Source: UMGS1519 sp050951005
GTDB taxonomy: Bacteria; Actinomycetota; Coriobacteriia; Coriobacteriales; Eggerthellaceae
Length of the DNA stretch: 64,000 nt
Assembly: GCA_050951005.1 (NCBI GenBank)
Contig: JBMNIP010000002.1
Location: 620,001 to 684,000, forward strand
Reading direction: 5' to 3'
Position 1 is the stretch's first letter, and every line of letters begins with the position of its first letter. Below the pieces are notes generated by a model. The model had not been told where the DNA came from, did not search any database, and was given only the letters and a program-made list of their open reading frames with translations. The position numbers and the translations under genes were made by a program. Below, one piece after another: positions 1-8,887 of the stretch.

Positions 1-143
1 TAGCAATATCGGCTTCGATCATCGGAGAACCCGAGAATCGTTTGTCCCGAAGCATATTCCCGTATCACGGCGGAGGGATCCGATAGGAAAAGCTCCTCAT
101 ACTGCGTGAACTCGTCTTCCATGGTGAAATTAGGCACTATCAT
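1..143 (-). CDS. Crp/Fnr-type regulator, N-terminal fragment cut by window edge
   Basis: An open frame starts with ATG at 143 on the minus strand and runs off the left edge without a stop, giving about 47 residues. A purine-rich stretch with AGGTG lies a few bases upstream. The residues (FLSDPSAVIREYASGQTILG) have the pattern of the start of a cyclic-nucleotide-binding-like sensor domain: a short helix, then the first beta strand with the G-x-x-I turn. The intact Crp/Fnr gene at 8888 begins in a comparable way. Too little is present to see the effector pocket or the HTH. It probably lies upstream of the MFS gene on the same strand only by coincidence of orientation; its promoter cannot be judged. 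The assignment is inference from a short fragment. Confidence 0.5.
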   Translation of the reverse strand, partial: MIVPNFTMEDEFTQYEELFLSDPSAVIREYASGQTILGFSDDRSRYC

Positions 144-209
144 GGCTCTCACGCACCTCTTTCCGATAATTTAGCAGCCTCTGGGAATTTACCGCAGAAC
201 TCCTTGGCA

Positions 210-1664
210 CTATACCGTTTGTCCTGCCCGTACAGGTTCCTCCATCTGGCCGATTTCAGTCGAAGCGCCAGAATCGGCCTGCAGGCGCTCGCGCTCTTCC
301 TGCAACAGCTGTTCATCAGAAACATACCAGGTCAAAGAGCGCTTCTTCAACCCTGTTTTGATGGTGTAGATCAGCAGCAGGTCACCGATGGTAAGAACGA
401 GGATACCTACAATGAAGTACATCTGCCAACCGGCTGACTGTTCGACCAGTGCCCATGCCGTTGCGGCGAATGCGCCGACGAGATTATAGGCAACCAGTTG
501 AATGGAGTAGATCTTCTCGTAGTCCTTGCTTCCGAATACCTCGCGGATCATGAAGGGGATCAGCGCGTTCGTGCAAGCATATTGCAAACCGTAAAGCACG
601 CCGCCAATGAACATGAGTATGATGCCGTTCTCTCCCAGAGCAAGAGGACCGATCCACATGAGTAGGATACCAACGATTCCGCCTGTCAGACCCACGAACG
701 GCGCAGCGATCAACTTCTTGGATTCAATCCAGCCGATGAGAACCTTGCCGAGCATCTGTCCGCCCGACGCACAGGATTCCAACGTACCGGAAAGCATGAG
801 CAGTGCGACGATGGCCGCTCCTCCCCAACCGTCATGACCCAACCATTGCACATAGGTGGAAAACATAAATGTGAAAATCGCCGCAGCATTCATAAGTGCA
901 CAGCCGATGAGCATGGTCCAGAAGAACGGAAAACGACGGGCCTCTTTGGCGGTATAGCCACGAGCCTCAACCGGTTCATTCTTATCTTCGCCCGATTCGA
1001 CACTTTCGGAAATCGGTGTACCGTTTTCGTCGAGCAGAACGCCGTACGCATGCGTTCCGCATTCCTCCGGCGTCCGACGGACGAACAGAATAATTCCGGG
1101 AAGCGAACCGACGACCAGCAACACTGTATAGATCATGTACAGGGTCTGCCATCCGGAAAGATCCGGTCCAAGAACCATCTGGCCAACTAAATTCCAGATA
1201 ATGCCGCCCAGGCCCGTCATGGCGAAGCATAATCCGTTTACAAAGCCGTAATTGGTGTGGAACCAACGGCTGAGAACGCCAGCGGTCATCGTGAATTCGA
1301 TGCAAACCAAACCACATCCGATGATGAAGCCGGCAACCCAGTAGCACCAGATGGCCGGATAGAACGCAAAGCCGGCATAAGGGACGATCACCATTAGGGA
1401 CGCAACCGAACAAACCACCTTTGGATTGTAATGCGAGAAGAAATAGCCCGCGGGAATCGGACCGATCATGCTCCCGATATAGATGAACGTCATATACAAA
1501 GACACGTCAGAAACCTGAACATTGAAGTGCTCTGCAACAGGGCGATAGCACAGGCCCGCTGCCGCAAAGATAATAGAGACGACGATGCCGAGCACTAGCA
1601 TCATCGTGATGACGACACCGTAATGGTGCCATGTCATCTTCTGTCGTCGCTCAGCAATTTCCAT
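210..1664 (-). CDS. MFS transporter (12-TM, carboxylate/solute carrier)
   Basis: A 484-residue inner-membrane secondary carrier of the major facilitator superfamily. Hydrophobic segments alternate through the whole protein. A long hydrophilic central loop (about residues 205-245, rich in Glu and Asp) separates two six-helix halves, and the C-terminus is an acidic cytoplasmic tail of about 50 residues. I chose the ATG at 1664 because AGAAAGGAG lies 7 bases upstream; an upstream in-frame ATG at 1781 has no ribosome site and adds a non-conserved stretch. It sits next to a second MFS gene and an acyl-CoA ligase on the same strand, which suggests uptake or exchange of the acid that the ligase activates. 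Substrate is unknown. It differs clearly from the OFA-type carriers at 1818 and 43265. Confidence 0.82.
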   Translation of the reverse strand: MEIAERRQKMTWHHYGVVITMMLVLGIVVSIIFAAAGLCYRPVAEHFNVQVSDVSLYMTFIYIGSMIGPIPAGYFFSHYNPKVVCSVASLMVIVPYAGFAFYPAIWCYWVAGFIIGCGLVCIEFTMTAGVLSRWFHTNYGFVNGLCFAMTGLGGIIWNLVGQMVLGPDLSGWQTLYMIYTVLLVVGSLPGIILFVRRTPEECGTHAYGVLLDENGTPISESVESGEDKNEPVEARGYTAKEARRFPFFWTMLIGCALMNAAAIFTFMFSTYVQWLGHDGWGGAAIVALLMLSGTLESCASGGQMLGKVLIGWIESKKLIAAPFVGLTGGIVGILLMWIGPLALGENGIILMFIGGVLYGLQYACTNALIPFMIREVFGSKDYEKIYSIQLVAYNLVGAFAATAWALVEQSAGWQMYFIVGILVLTIGDLLLIYTIKTGLKKRSLTWYVSDEQLLQEERERLQADSGASTEIGQMEEPVRAGQTV

Positions 1665-1817
1665 ATCAATACTCCTTTCTCGATGCCGCTTGTCTCCCGT
1701 AAGAACAAAGCTTTTGCAGTCAAATAATCGACAGGGCATCGATGCGCCAAATGGGGGTAGAGCCGATGAACCATTCACCAAGCTCCACCCCGATAAGGCT
1801 TGTTTGACGGAAACCCC

Positions 1818-3080
1818 TTATTTGTCAGAGGCCGCCGGAAGCTCCACCTCGTGGATGTTCTTCGCCTTGAGCTTCTTCTCGAGGTGCTTCATGAGGAAGA
1901 CCAGCAGGAAGCCGGCAGCCGACAGGAAGCCGGCGACCATGAAGGAGGCGAAGTAGGTGCCCGTCAGCTGCATGCACAGGGCGGCGCACCAGGAGCCGGT
2001 GAAGGACGACATCGTGAACCCGGAGTAGACGAACGCATAGTTCTGGCCGTAATTCGCGGTGCCGAAGTTGTCGCCGCACAGGGACGCCATGGTCGCCATC
2101 GAGCCGCCGAAGCAGGCGCCGATGATCACCAGGCAGACGGTGAACGAGAGGAAGTCGCGCGCGCCGTTCAGGAAGAACAGCATGACCACGGCGTTGGCGC
2201 CCAGCATGATCAGGAAGGTGTTGTGGCGGCCGATCTTGTCGGACAGGGACGCGAAGCCGAACCGCCCGCAGAATCCGCCCACCGCGAAGATGCCGACCTG
2301 CATGGCCCCCTGGGCCGCAGTGAGCCCCGCCAGGTCCTGGCCGATGTTGGAGGCGTTGCCCGTCATCATCGTGCCGGACGTGCAGGCAGCGCACAGGGTA
2401 AGCCACATGACCCAGAACAGCGGCTGCCTCAGCATGGTCGTCGTCTTCAGGTCGCTCAGGCAGTTTGCCGCGCCGAGGCTCGCCGGCGGCTCCCATCCCT
2501 CCGGCTTCCAGCCGGGCTCGGGAAGCTTCAGGAACTGCGCGAACACCCAGTACAGGACCAGGATGATGACGCCGACCAGGATGAACGCCGTCGACACGTC
2601 GAATGCGGCGATGAAGTAGTTCCCCAGCGGCGCGAACACCACCGGCGCCAAGCCGGCAAGCCCGATGCACAGGCCGCTGGCCAGGCCGCGCCGGTCCGGA
2701 TACCATTTCTGGGCCACGGTGACCGACGTGTTGTAGATGAAGCCGTTGCCGGCGCCCGCGATGACGCTGAACGACAGGTACAGCATCGGCAGGCTGTTCG
2801 CAAACGCCGTCAAAATCCATCCGCCGCCGAACAGCGTGCCCGCAATAAGCACGAGCTTCTTCGGCGACATCTTTGTCTGCATCCAGCCGCAGATGAAGCC
2901 CATCAGGCACACCATCACCAGATACAGCGAGTACGCAAGCGCGACGTCCGCCTGGGCCCATCCATGGGCAGCCATCAGCGGCTTATTGAAAATGCTCCAC
3001 ATGTAGACGCAACCGGTAGCGCCGCAACACAGCGAAGCGGCTACCAGAACGATAACGCGCCTGTAAACCTTTGTAGCCAC
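1818..3080 (-). CDS. OFA-family MFS transporter (oxalate/formate antiporter-like)
   Basis: A 420-residue 12-TM carrier. The N-terminal part, with YMWSIFNKPLMAAHGW and a later WYPDRRGLASGL motif, is typical of the OFA branch of MFS, which exchanges small carboxylates. The start is GTG at 3080 with AGAAAGGA 7 bases upstream. It is clearly homologous to the carrier at 43265: most motifs, including GLCIG and PVVFAPLG, are shared. Its codons end in G or C far more consistently than those of the MFS gene at 210 or the ligase at 3133, so it may have a separate history. The adjacent ligase suggests that the imported carboxylate becomes a CoA ester. The exact substrate cannot be read from sequence. 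Confidence 0.85.
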   Translation of the reverse strand: MATKVYRRVIVLVAASLCCGATGCVYMWSIFNKPLMAAHGWAQADVALAYSLYLVMVCLMGFICGWMQTKMSPKKLVLIAGTLFGGGWILTAFANSLPMLYLSFSVIAGAGNGFIYNTSVTVAQKWYPDRRGLASGLCIGLAGLAPVVFAPLGNYFIAAFDVSTAFILVGVIILVLYWVFAQFLKLPEPGWKPEGWEPPASLGAANCLSDLKTTTMLRQPLFWVMWLTLCAACTSGTMMTGNASNIGQDLAGLTAAQGAMQVGIFAVGGFCGRFGFASLSDKIGRHNTFLIMLGANAVVMLFFLNGARDFLSFTVCLVIIGACFGGSMATMASLCGDNFGTANYGQNYAFVYSGFTMSSFTGSWCAALCMQLTGTYFASFMVAGFLSAAGFLLVFLMKHLEKKLKAKNIHEVELPAASDK

Positions 3081-3132
3081 GATAAATCCTTTCTATCGAA
3101 ACTGCCGGTATCGGCAGGCGGCAAACACGCCG

Positions 3133-4821
3133 CTAGACGCGCCCCTCTTGAGCGCATATTTTGCTTTTCGTTTCCTGTTGTGCACGCTCTTCAAGCTTGA
3201 AGCGTTGAATCTTGCCCGAAGCTGTCCGGGGCCAATCGCCCTCATCCATGCAGAAGTAGTACTTGGGTACTTGAAACCGAGCCAGGCTTTCGCGACAGAA
3301 CTGCTTGACTTCATCAAGGTTCGCCCCATCGGTCAGTTGGACGAATAATGCGCCGACGGCACCGTAATCTCTATCGGGCACGCCAACCACCACTGATCGG
3401 CGCACTGCGTTGCAGCGGTTGATTATCTGCTCGAGAAATGTCGGGGATACGTTCTCGCCGTTGATGCGGTACGTCTCACGCACCCGTCCGAAGAGCTCGA
3501 TATAGCCGTCTGCATCGATCGATCCCAGATCGCCGGTCTTCAACCAGCCATCTTCGGAGAACGATTCCTCATTGGCCTGTTCTTCCCGGCAATACCCCTC
3601 CATAACGGTGAGTCCGCGACAATACAGCTCGCCGACATCGCCATCAGGAAGGCTTTCCCCGCTGTCCCGATCGACCACCCGGTATTCCACCAGATGGCCG
3701 CCATAGGCCTTGGAACCGGCACTTCCGGCGGGAAGAACCACTCCCACCTTGCGCTTTAATATCTCGCACGAATCGCCGGGCCGGGTTTGGGCCATCGCGC
3801 CGCAAATCTCCGTCATCCCATAGCCATCGATGACATCGCTGATGCCGAAGCAGTCCATGATATCCGCCCAGAGGGTATCGGGTGCCAGCTCTCCAGCACA
3901 ATACATGGCATGGAGCGCAGGAAATGACATCGGATTACCTTTAAGGTACGCGCACGAGCGCAGCATCATGTAGATCACGCAAAGGATGTCATTTGCCCGT
4001 TCGTCCCTTAGCCATCTGAGCGTTTTCCTCGGCTCGAATTTCCGCTTGGGAATAAGCAGCGTCGCACCGACAAACAAAGCAGCAAGCAAGCCCTCAACGT
4101 ATCCGAAACAGTGATACAGAGGTACCAAGCAGCCGATGCGCCTGTTCCGCTCGAACCCGCGGTTCATGCAGTTCGCGAAAGCGCTCCGCTGCAACATATC
4201 GTGGGTCAACGGAACCCCCTTGGGGTTGCCCGTGCTGCCCGACGTGAACATGATGTCAGAGAGAAGGTCCGGATCCTCTACTGTGATGACAGAATCATTC
4301 GATAGCGTCTGCGCAATAAACTCTCCCCAAGGCAGAACCTTATCGGGCAAGAGACCGGCCTGCGCCGAATCGTTACTCACTTTGACGATTGTTCTTCTCA
4401 CTGTTGGGCAGTCGGCAGAGGAAGCGAGTACTCGCTCGTCATCCAAAAACACATATGATGCCCTGACCTTGTTAGCGATATAGGTGAATTCAAAGGGACC
4501 GACATTGCGGTTGACCAATACTTTCACCGCACCAATCTTTGCAAGGGAGAAAATCAGCGATACCATCTCGAGACTCGGCTCCATCTTCAGGACAATGCAA
4601 TCGCCCTGTTGCACCCCCAGTTGATTGAGGGCAGCGGCGATACGGTTCGCGCAACAGCGAACCTCTTCATACGTGTACCGGGAACCGTCATCGAAGACGA
4701 TGAACTCCGTCTGGGGAAACCGGAGCGCACAGGAAAGAAAACGTGCCCAGATGGTTTGTTTTTCCCAAACTGGGTAGGCCGAATCCAGCTCATCCATCCG
4801 CTCTTCCCGCGTCCCCTTCAT
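3133..4821 (-). CDS. AMP-forming acyl-CoA synthetase (CaiC-like)
   Basis: A cytoplasmic ligase of the ANL superfamily that activates a carboxylate with ATP and CoA through an acyl-adenylate. The P-loop motif TSGSTGNPKG lies near residue 195, the YGMTE motif near the middle, the hinge motif DGWLKTGDLG near 430, and the C-terminal catalytic lysine in ASGKIQRFKL close to 540. Length (about 562 residues) fits the family. Start choice: AGGAGG precedes two in-frame ATGs at 4827 and 4821; the second has 9 bases of spacing and is preferred. The 600-base upstream gap carries a perfect Crp-type palindrome at 5002-5017. The gene lies downstream of the acyl-CoA dehydrogenase/CoA-transferase pair on the same strand. 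Carnitine-like, aliphatic or aromatic acids are all possible substrates. Confidence 0.85.
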   Translation of the reverse strand: MKGTREERMDELDSAYPVWEKQTIWARFLSCALRFPQTEFIVFDDGSRYTYEEVRCCANRIAAALNQLGVQQGDCIVLKMEPSLEMVSLIFSLAKIGAVKVLVNRNVGPFEFTYIANKVRASYVFLDDERVLASSADCPTVRRTIVKVSNDSAQAGLLPDKVLPWGEFIAQTLSNDSVITVEDPDLLSDIMFTSGSTGNPKGVPLTHDMLQRSAFANCMNRGFERNRRIGCLVPLYHCFGYVEGLLAALFVGATLLIPKRKFEPRKTLRWLRDERANDILCVIYMMLRSCAYLKGNPMSFPALHAMYCAGELAPDTLWADIMDCFGISDVIDGYGMTEICGAMAQTRPGDSCEILKRKVGVVLPAGSAGSKAYGGHLVEYRVVDRDSGESLPDGDVGELYCRGLTVMEGYCREEQANEESFSEDGWLKTGDLGSIDADGYIELFGRVRETYRINGENVSPTFLEQIINRCNAVRRSVVVGVPDRDYGAVGALFVQLTDGANLDEVKQFCRESLARFQVPKYYFCMDEGDWPRTASGKIQRFKLEERAQQETKSKICAQEGRV

Positions 4822-5000
4822 CAGCATCTCCCTCCTTCCCTCGCCGCGAGCTTATTGCTGCTAAACGGCGTCATGACTTGATTTCACTCGTTTCTTGCCA
4901 TCCGATTGCATACGCAACATGAAACGAATTCGAACGAACCCCGTGGCGTCATCCGGGTTCCATCCGACGATTTGATTGTCGAAAATTTCACAGGAGATTA

Positions 5001-5018
5001 ATGTGAGCAGCCTCACAT
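5001..5018. promoter_or_regulatory. Crp/Fnr-type operator upstream of the ligase
   Basis: The core TGTGAGCAGCCTCACA (5002-5017) is a perfect TGTGA-N6-TCACA palindrome, the classical Crp target form, and the symmetry extends one base each side. It lies about 180 bases upstream of the ligase start. A close relative lies at 8120-8135 upstream of the acyl-CoA dehydrogenase. A Crp/Fnr regulator is encoded at 8888. Binding is inferred. Confidence 0.6.
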
Positions 5019-5105
5019 GTCGGGACATTATCAATGCGATACATGCATAGATTGATGTTTCCGCAATTCAGTTCATATGGCCATTCTGCTGCTTGATGAT
5101 GCAAC

Positions 5106-5140
5106 AAGGCCCGGTCCATATCATTGTTGAACCGGGCCTT
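5106..5140 (-). terminator. Hairpin terminator candidate after the CoA-transferase operon
   Basis: A perfect 10-base stem, AAGGCCCGGT/ACCGGGCCTT, with a 15-base loop. Read leftward it is followed by TTGTTGC, a weak U-rich stretch. It lies about 300 bases past the stop of the CoA-transferase and would separate that transcript from the ligase. Confidence 0.5.
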
Positions 5141-5440
5141 ATGGCGCGATGAGAAGGGGCGAATGTCCGAAACACGGGAGGTGGAATGGAACAAAGCAGA
5201 TGGAATGCTTTACCTCACCGAACCTCGAAGCAGTCGTCCTTCCACCGAGGAGTCATCGACTCCATTGCGGGGCAGCCGAGCACAACTGCCCCGATGGTCC
5301 TTCCGCGTATGAGCGGACGTGTCCCAGTGCCTGATGCTTTGTCGCCTTCGCAATCCCCTCCAAGACTTCAAGGCACCGGTTGCATGACCAGCAATAGGCC
5401 ACATGACACGTGCGCTATCGCGCAGAACGTTGACGCCGAG

Positions 5441-6745
5441 CTATTCTCGAATCAAACCCCGCTCGATAGCCACCTTGCGCAAATTGTCTCGATAGTCTGG
5501 ATGGGCGATGCTGATAATTGCTTCGGCACGCTCCTGATTCGAGCGACCCCACAGATGCGCAACGCCGTATTCGGTCACGATATAGTCGGCATCCCAGCGT
5601 GTGGCCGCCGTAGCTGCACCGGGCGTGATGGTCGGCACGATACGCGAAATCGTTCCTTTGGAATTGGTTGCAGATAATGCGATGATCACGCGGCCTCCCT
5701 TGGATTCCTGTGCGCCGCGGACGAAGTCGGTGAATCCCCCAATACCCGTAAACTGACGCGGACCGATCATCTCGCAGCAAACCTGACCTAGCAGGTCGAC
5801 CTCCAACGCCGAGTTCAGGGATACGACATTGTCGTTCTGGGCGATGATGAACGGATCGTTCGTGAAATCTACCGGCAGAAGGTCAATGTCAGGGTTGTGG
5901 TCAACCCAGTCATACAGCTCAGCGGAGCCGGCAACCATGCAGCAAACGGTTTTGCCAGGATGGACTTGCTTCATGCTATTATCCACGACACCTGCCTTCA
6001 TCAGTTTCATGACACCATCGGAAATCATCTCAGAGTGAATGCCAAGATGCTTGCGATCCATAAGTTGGCTCATCACGTAGTCAGGCAGCTTGCCACGGCC
6101 GATTTGGATGCAGTCACCATCATGAATCAGCGGCAGCACGTTCTTGGCAATCTTCTCCTCCTTCTCGCCGGGCACTGAATCGAGCAGCTTAACAACAGGC
6201 TCGTCGTGCTCCACCAGGTAGTCGATTTTGTCAATAGACACCAGGTTGCTCTCAATCCACGGAACCTCCTTGTTGACCATGCCGATCGTCAGACGAGCAA
6301 TGTCAGGCAGGTAGTGGGTATAGTCGGCCGAAACACTCATCGAGCACATTCCGTTCTCGTCGGGCTCGGACAGCGAGACCAATGCGACGTCCGCTTGCTG
6401 CGGACCGCCCTTGCCCAACAGGCGCGGCCACTGATGGAAATAGCACGGTGTGTACATGCCACGATGCTCATCCAGTACCTGACGCGACTTCGGTACGCAG
6501 CACAGGATGTTCATGTCGATGTACTTCTCCATGCCCTCGTCCAGATGATGCTCGGCACCGACGTTGCCGCCATGCGTCGTCTTGATTTTTCCACCCAGCT
6601 TGGGAGCGACTTCGGCGAGCTTTGTCATCAGGTAGTCGGGCTCTGCGCAGAAGTCTGCGGGAACAACGTTCTCGCCGGGTTTAATATGCATCAGCGCCTC
6701 TTCGGCGGACACGATTTTGTCAGCATATTTTTCATGCCAATCCAT
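5441..6745 (-). CDS. Class I CoA-transferase (acetyl-CoA hydrolase/4-hydroxybutyrate CoA-transferase family)
   Basis: This 434-residue cytoplasmic enzyme should move CoA between a short-chain acyl-CoA and a free acid such as acetate. The stretch IHSEMISDG matches the region that carries the catalytic glutamate in 4-hydroxybutyrate and succinyl-CoA:acetate CoA-transferases. The C-terminal GGFTDFVRGA and EYGVAHLWG blocks are typical of the family. I chose the ATG at 6745 because GAGGAGGAA lies directly upstream; the frame continues to 6820 without a ribosome site. The acyl-CoA dehydrogenase at 6830 lies upstream on the same strand with only 84 bases between, so the pair is probably cotranscribed from the Crp-type site near 8120. 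It would supply or recycle the CoA ester used by the dehydrogenase. The exact acid pair is unknown. Confidence 0.87.
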   Translation of the reverse strand: MDWHEKYADKIVSAEEALMHIKPGENVVPADFCAEPDYLMTKLAEVAPKLGGKIKTTHGGNVGAEHHLDEGMEKYIDMNILCCVPKSRQVLDEHRGMYTPCYFHQWPRLLGKGGPQQADVALVSLSEPDENGMCSMSVSADYTHYLPDIARLTIGMVNKEVPWIESNLVSIDKIDYLVEHDEPVVKLLDSVPGEKEEKIAKNVLPLIHDGDCIQIGRGKLPDYVMSQLMDRKHLGIHSEMISDGVMKLMKAGVVDNSMKQVHPGKTVCCMVAGSAELYDWVDHNPDIDLLPVDFTNDPFIIAQNDNVVSLNSALEVDLLGQVCCEMIGPRQFTGIGGFTDFVRGAQESKGGRVIIALSATNSKGTISRIVPTITPGAATAATRWDADYIVTEYGVAHLWGRSNQERAEAIISIAHPDYRDNLRKVAIERGLIRE

Positions 6746-6782
6746 GGCTTCCTCCTCTGTTTGAAATATCTGATTGGAAAGG

Positions 6783-6821
6783 GATGGGGCCGACCGCGTA
6801 TGGCGTGCTATAGGCCCCATC
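6783..6821 (-). other. Intra-operon hairpin between dehydrogenase and CoA-transferase
   Basis: A perfect 9-base stem, GATGGGGCC/GGCCCCATC, fills most of the 84-base gap between the two genes. There is no U-run, so an intrinsic terminator is unlikely. It may protect or process the mRNA. Similar stems occur in other gaps of this region (16145, 17422, 20920, 22297). Confidence 0.45.
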
Positions 6822-6829
6822 GTGCAGAA

Positions 6830-8011
6830 TCAGTACTCGCCCCTAAACGCGGCACGGGAAATCACAATGTGCTGGATCTCGGACGTGCCCTCGCCGATGG
6901 TCTGTAACTTGGATTCGCGCCACATACGGGTGACCTCGGTGTCCTCGCTATAGCCGACACCACCGTGGATCTGGACGGCCTCCTCGGCGCAGGCAACGCA
7001 CAGCTCGCTAGCCAGCAGCTTCACCGATGCGGCCTCAGCACTGTAAGGCTGGCCGGCATCCTTCATGCGCGCTGCGTTGTAAAGCATGCTGCGGCAAGCA
7101 TCGATTTTGGCGCCCATCTCGGCAATCGGGAACGAGATGCCCTGGAAGTTAGAGATGGTGGTACCGAATGCCTCGCGGTGTGTCGCATATTCCACCGACT
7201 GTTCATAACAGCATTGGGCAATTCCGATAGACATAGCGGCGATGCCCAGACGACCCATATCCAGGCCCTGCATCATGATCTTGAATCCGTCGCCCTCATT
7301 TCCAATAAGGTTGTCCTTCGGGATACGGCAGTCATCGAAAAAGATGCTGCCAGAACTGGAGCAACGAGCCCCTAGCTTCTTCTCGGGCTCGCCGATGGTC
7401 AGACCTGGCGTGCCGGACTCGACCGCGAACATACTCAGACCGTGGCCGCCATGGGACTCGGGATCGGTACGGGCGCATACCACGAAGAAGCCACCAGACT
7501 CAATACCGGTAATCCAGGCCTTCTGGCCGTTCAGAACCCATTCCTGGGTCTCCTCGTCGAAGCGCGCGGAGGTCTGCGTGCCACCGGCATCTGAGCCAGA
7601 CTGCGGCTCGGTCAGGGCGAAGGAGCAGTAGCTCTCACCGGTCATGACCTTCTTGGCGAAGCGATCCTTCTGCTCGTCGGTACCCGCAATCAGGAAGCTG
7701 ACCAAGCCGAGGCCGGAAGTCGAATGGATGACCGCGGCAAAGCCGGGCTCGACGCGGCCCAGCTCCTCTATCAGAATCATCTGGCAGATGGTGCTCATGT
7801 TCGAGCCGCCGATGTCCTCGGGCGCCGTCAGCCCGGTGTAACCGAGTTCGGCCGCCTTCTTATACAAATCATGGGGGAATTCAGCCCCATGCTTATCCAG
7901 TTCGGGAATCCGGGGGCGCAGTTCCTGCTCGCAGAATTCCCGAACGCTTTCGCGCAACATGGCCTCTTCGTCGGTCAGGAAGTACTTATCGGCAAAACGT
8001 CCATCGTTCAT
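6830..8011 (-). CDS. Acyl-CoA dehydrogenase (short-chain type)
   Basis: A 393-residue FAD enzyme that oxidises an acyl-CoA to the trans-2-enoyl-CoA and passes electrons to ETF; the reverse reaction is possible in anaerobes. The FAD/substrate motif TEPQSGSDAGG is near residue 138, and the catalytic base is the glutamate in GEGTSEIQ (about E374). Length and motif order are standard. The ATG at 8011 follows AAGGATGAAAC. The downstream partner is the CoA-transferase at 5441. A near-consensus Crp-type site (8120-8135) lies about 110 bases upstream of the start, so control by the Crp/Fnr protein encoded at 8888 is likely. The acyl chain cannot be deduced; short-chain or branched-chain substrates are plausible. 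Confidence 0.9.
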   Translation of the reverse strand: MNDGRFADKYFLTDEEAMLRESVREFCEQELRPRIPELDKHGAEFPHDLYKKAAELGYTGLTAPEDIGGSNMSTICQMILIEELGRVEPGFAAVIHSTSGLGLVSFLIAGTDEQKDRFAKKVMTGESYCSFALTEPQSGSDAGGTQTSARFDEETQEWVLNGQKAWITGIESGGFFVVCARTDPESHGGHGLSMFAVESGTPGLTIGEPEKKLGARCSSSGSIFFDDCRIPKDNLIGNEGDGFKIMMQGLDMGRLGIAAMSIGIAQCCYEQSVEYATHREAFGTTISNFQGISFPIAEMGAKIDACRSMLYNAARMKDAGQPYSAEAASVKLLASELCVACAEEAVQIHGGVGYSEDTEVTRMWRESKLQTIGEGTSEIQHIVISRAAFRGEY

Positions 8012-8326
8012 GTTTCATCCTTCCATCGTGAAGTATCCGCACCATCAGCGAAGTCCGTGACGCCATTCGGCCTTCCCAGTGGTTCTGATTTGGTTATACC
8101 GACGGCGAATGAAAACGTATGTAAGGCTGATCACAATAGGGAGCTCTATTGATAGATATTATCTATGGATGATAGTTGCCGCAGTTTTCAATAGCAGCAA
8201 TTCAAGCATTTCCTTTCAGCTTCGTTTGTGCGATATATCACCGAAGAACACGTGCTTGTTCCGTATTGTCGGTGGAAACGGAAGCCCATGTCCGTTCGAT
8301 GCAAACACGGAGAAAAGAGGCCCACC
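8012..8326. promoter_or_regulatory. Divergent promoter region with Crp-type site
   Basis: This gap separates the dehydrogenase (leftward) from the TIGR04076-type gene (rightward). TGTAAGGCTGATCACA at 8120-8135 matches TGTGA-N6-TCACA with one mismatch in the left half-site. The surrounding 60 bases are AT-rich (for example GATAGATATTATC), as expected of a promoter. No gene is seen in it. Confidence 0.55.
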
Positions 8327-8758
8327 ATGCAGCACACCTGTACCGTTACCGTCTTGCAAACACCCTGCTTCGAGGATTTGCAGAGAACATACCTTGCAGA
8401 CCCCGCAAGCGGTCCGTGCCCCTGTTTCACTGTAGGACAGGAGTTCACCTTCCACCGTACGCCCGAACGCGATGATTTCCAGGAACTCGGGCGTCATGCA
8501 GGGAGGGACGGCAGTCCATTCCCATGCGCGGAAGCATGGGATGCTATCAGCCGTTATATCTATACAGCACTGCAGGGTGGTTCGATTATGAGCCATTGGA
8601 CAAACGACGAACGTGTAATGATTGCCTGCTGCAACGACGGCACCCGTCCGGTGATATTCAAAATCGAACGGCATGATATCCCTGAAACCCAGGAGGAAGA
8701 AGCCTGGCTAGCAACCCAGGATTTCAGCAACTCCACCGATGTCGCTTATACAGGATAG
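8327..8758 (+). CDS. TIGR04076-family small protein (copy 1)
   Basis: A 143-residue soluble protein of unknown function. The core matches the TIGR04076 pattern: an N-terminal beta strand (TCTVTVLQT), GPCPCFTVGQEF, a C-x-EAWDAISRYIYTALQGG block, and the closing CCNDGTRPVIFKIER. Conserved cysteines at GPCPC, in the middle and at ACC suggest metal or redox chemistry, which is inference. The start is the ATG at 8327, which gives the same N-terminus as the paralogue at 12833; a longer frame upstream has no counterpart there. It is transcribed away from the acyl-CoA dehydrogenase and upstream of the Crp/Fnr gene. The paralogue is about 80 percent identical by eye, a recent duplication or gene conversion across 4.5 kb. 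Confidence 0.8.
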   Translation: MQHTCTVTVLQTPCFEDLQRTYLADPASGPCPCFTVGQEFTFHRTPERDDFQELGRHAGRDGSPFPCAEAWDAISRYIYTALQGGSIMSHWTNDERVMIACCNDGTRPVIFKIERHDIPETQEEEAWLATQDFSNSTDVAYTG

Positions 8759-8887
8759 GTTCTGACCAGGTGCCAACAACACCAAAGAAAGTCACTAGGA
8801 TGACACACCGCCAAAGAAGAGGGATTGCTGTGGTGGAAAATACCAGGAGCAGTCTCGGAATATAACACTTGAATATTAAAGACCACC

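Larger units (their letters stand above)
4822..5440. other. Regulatory gap upstream of the acyl-CoA ligase
   Basis: This stretch of about 600 bases holds no convincing gene; the short frames in it lack ribosome sites and family patterns. It contains a Crp-type palindrome at 5002-5017 and a strong hairpin at 5106-5140. A weaker stem (GGGGCA/TGCCCC) lies at 5269-5292. The first half is noticeably more AT-rich than the flanking genes, as expected for a promoter region reading leftward into the ligase gene. Confidence 0.6.

Noticed and set aside
1800..3200. 466-residue frame on the plus strand antisense to the OFA carrier
   Set aside because: It is a mirror of a GC3-rich gene, has no ribosome site and has low-complexity Arg/Ala/His content, while the minus strand encodes a clear MFS protein.
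5124..5677. Overlapping short plus-strand frames near the CoA-transferase terminator
   Set aside because: No conserved pattern, and they extend into the antisense of the CoA-transferase gene.
8041..8326. Short frames in the divergent gap before the TIGR04076 gene
   Set aside because: They lack ribosome sites and overlap the Crp-type promoter region; the N-terminus of the paralogue at 12833 fixes the true start at 8327.
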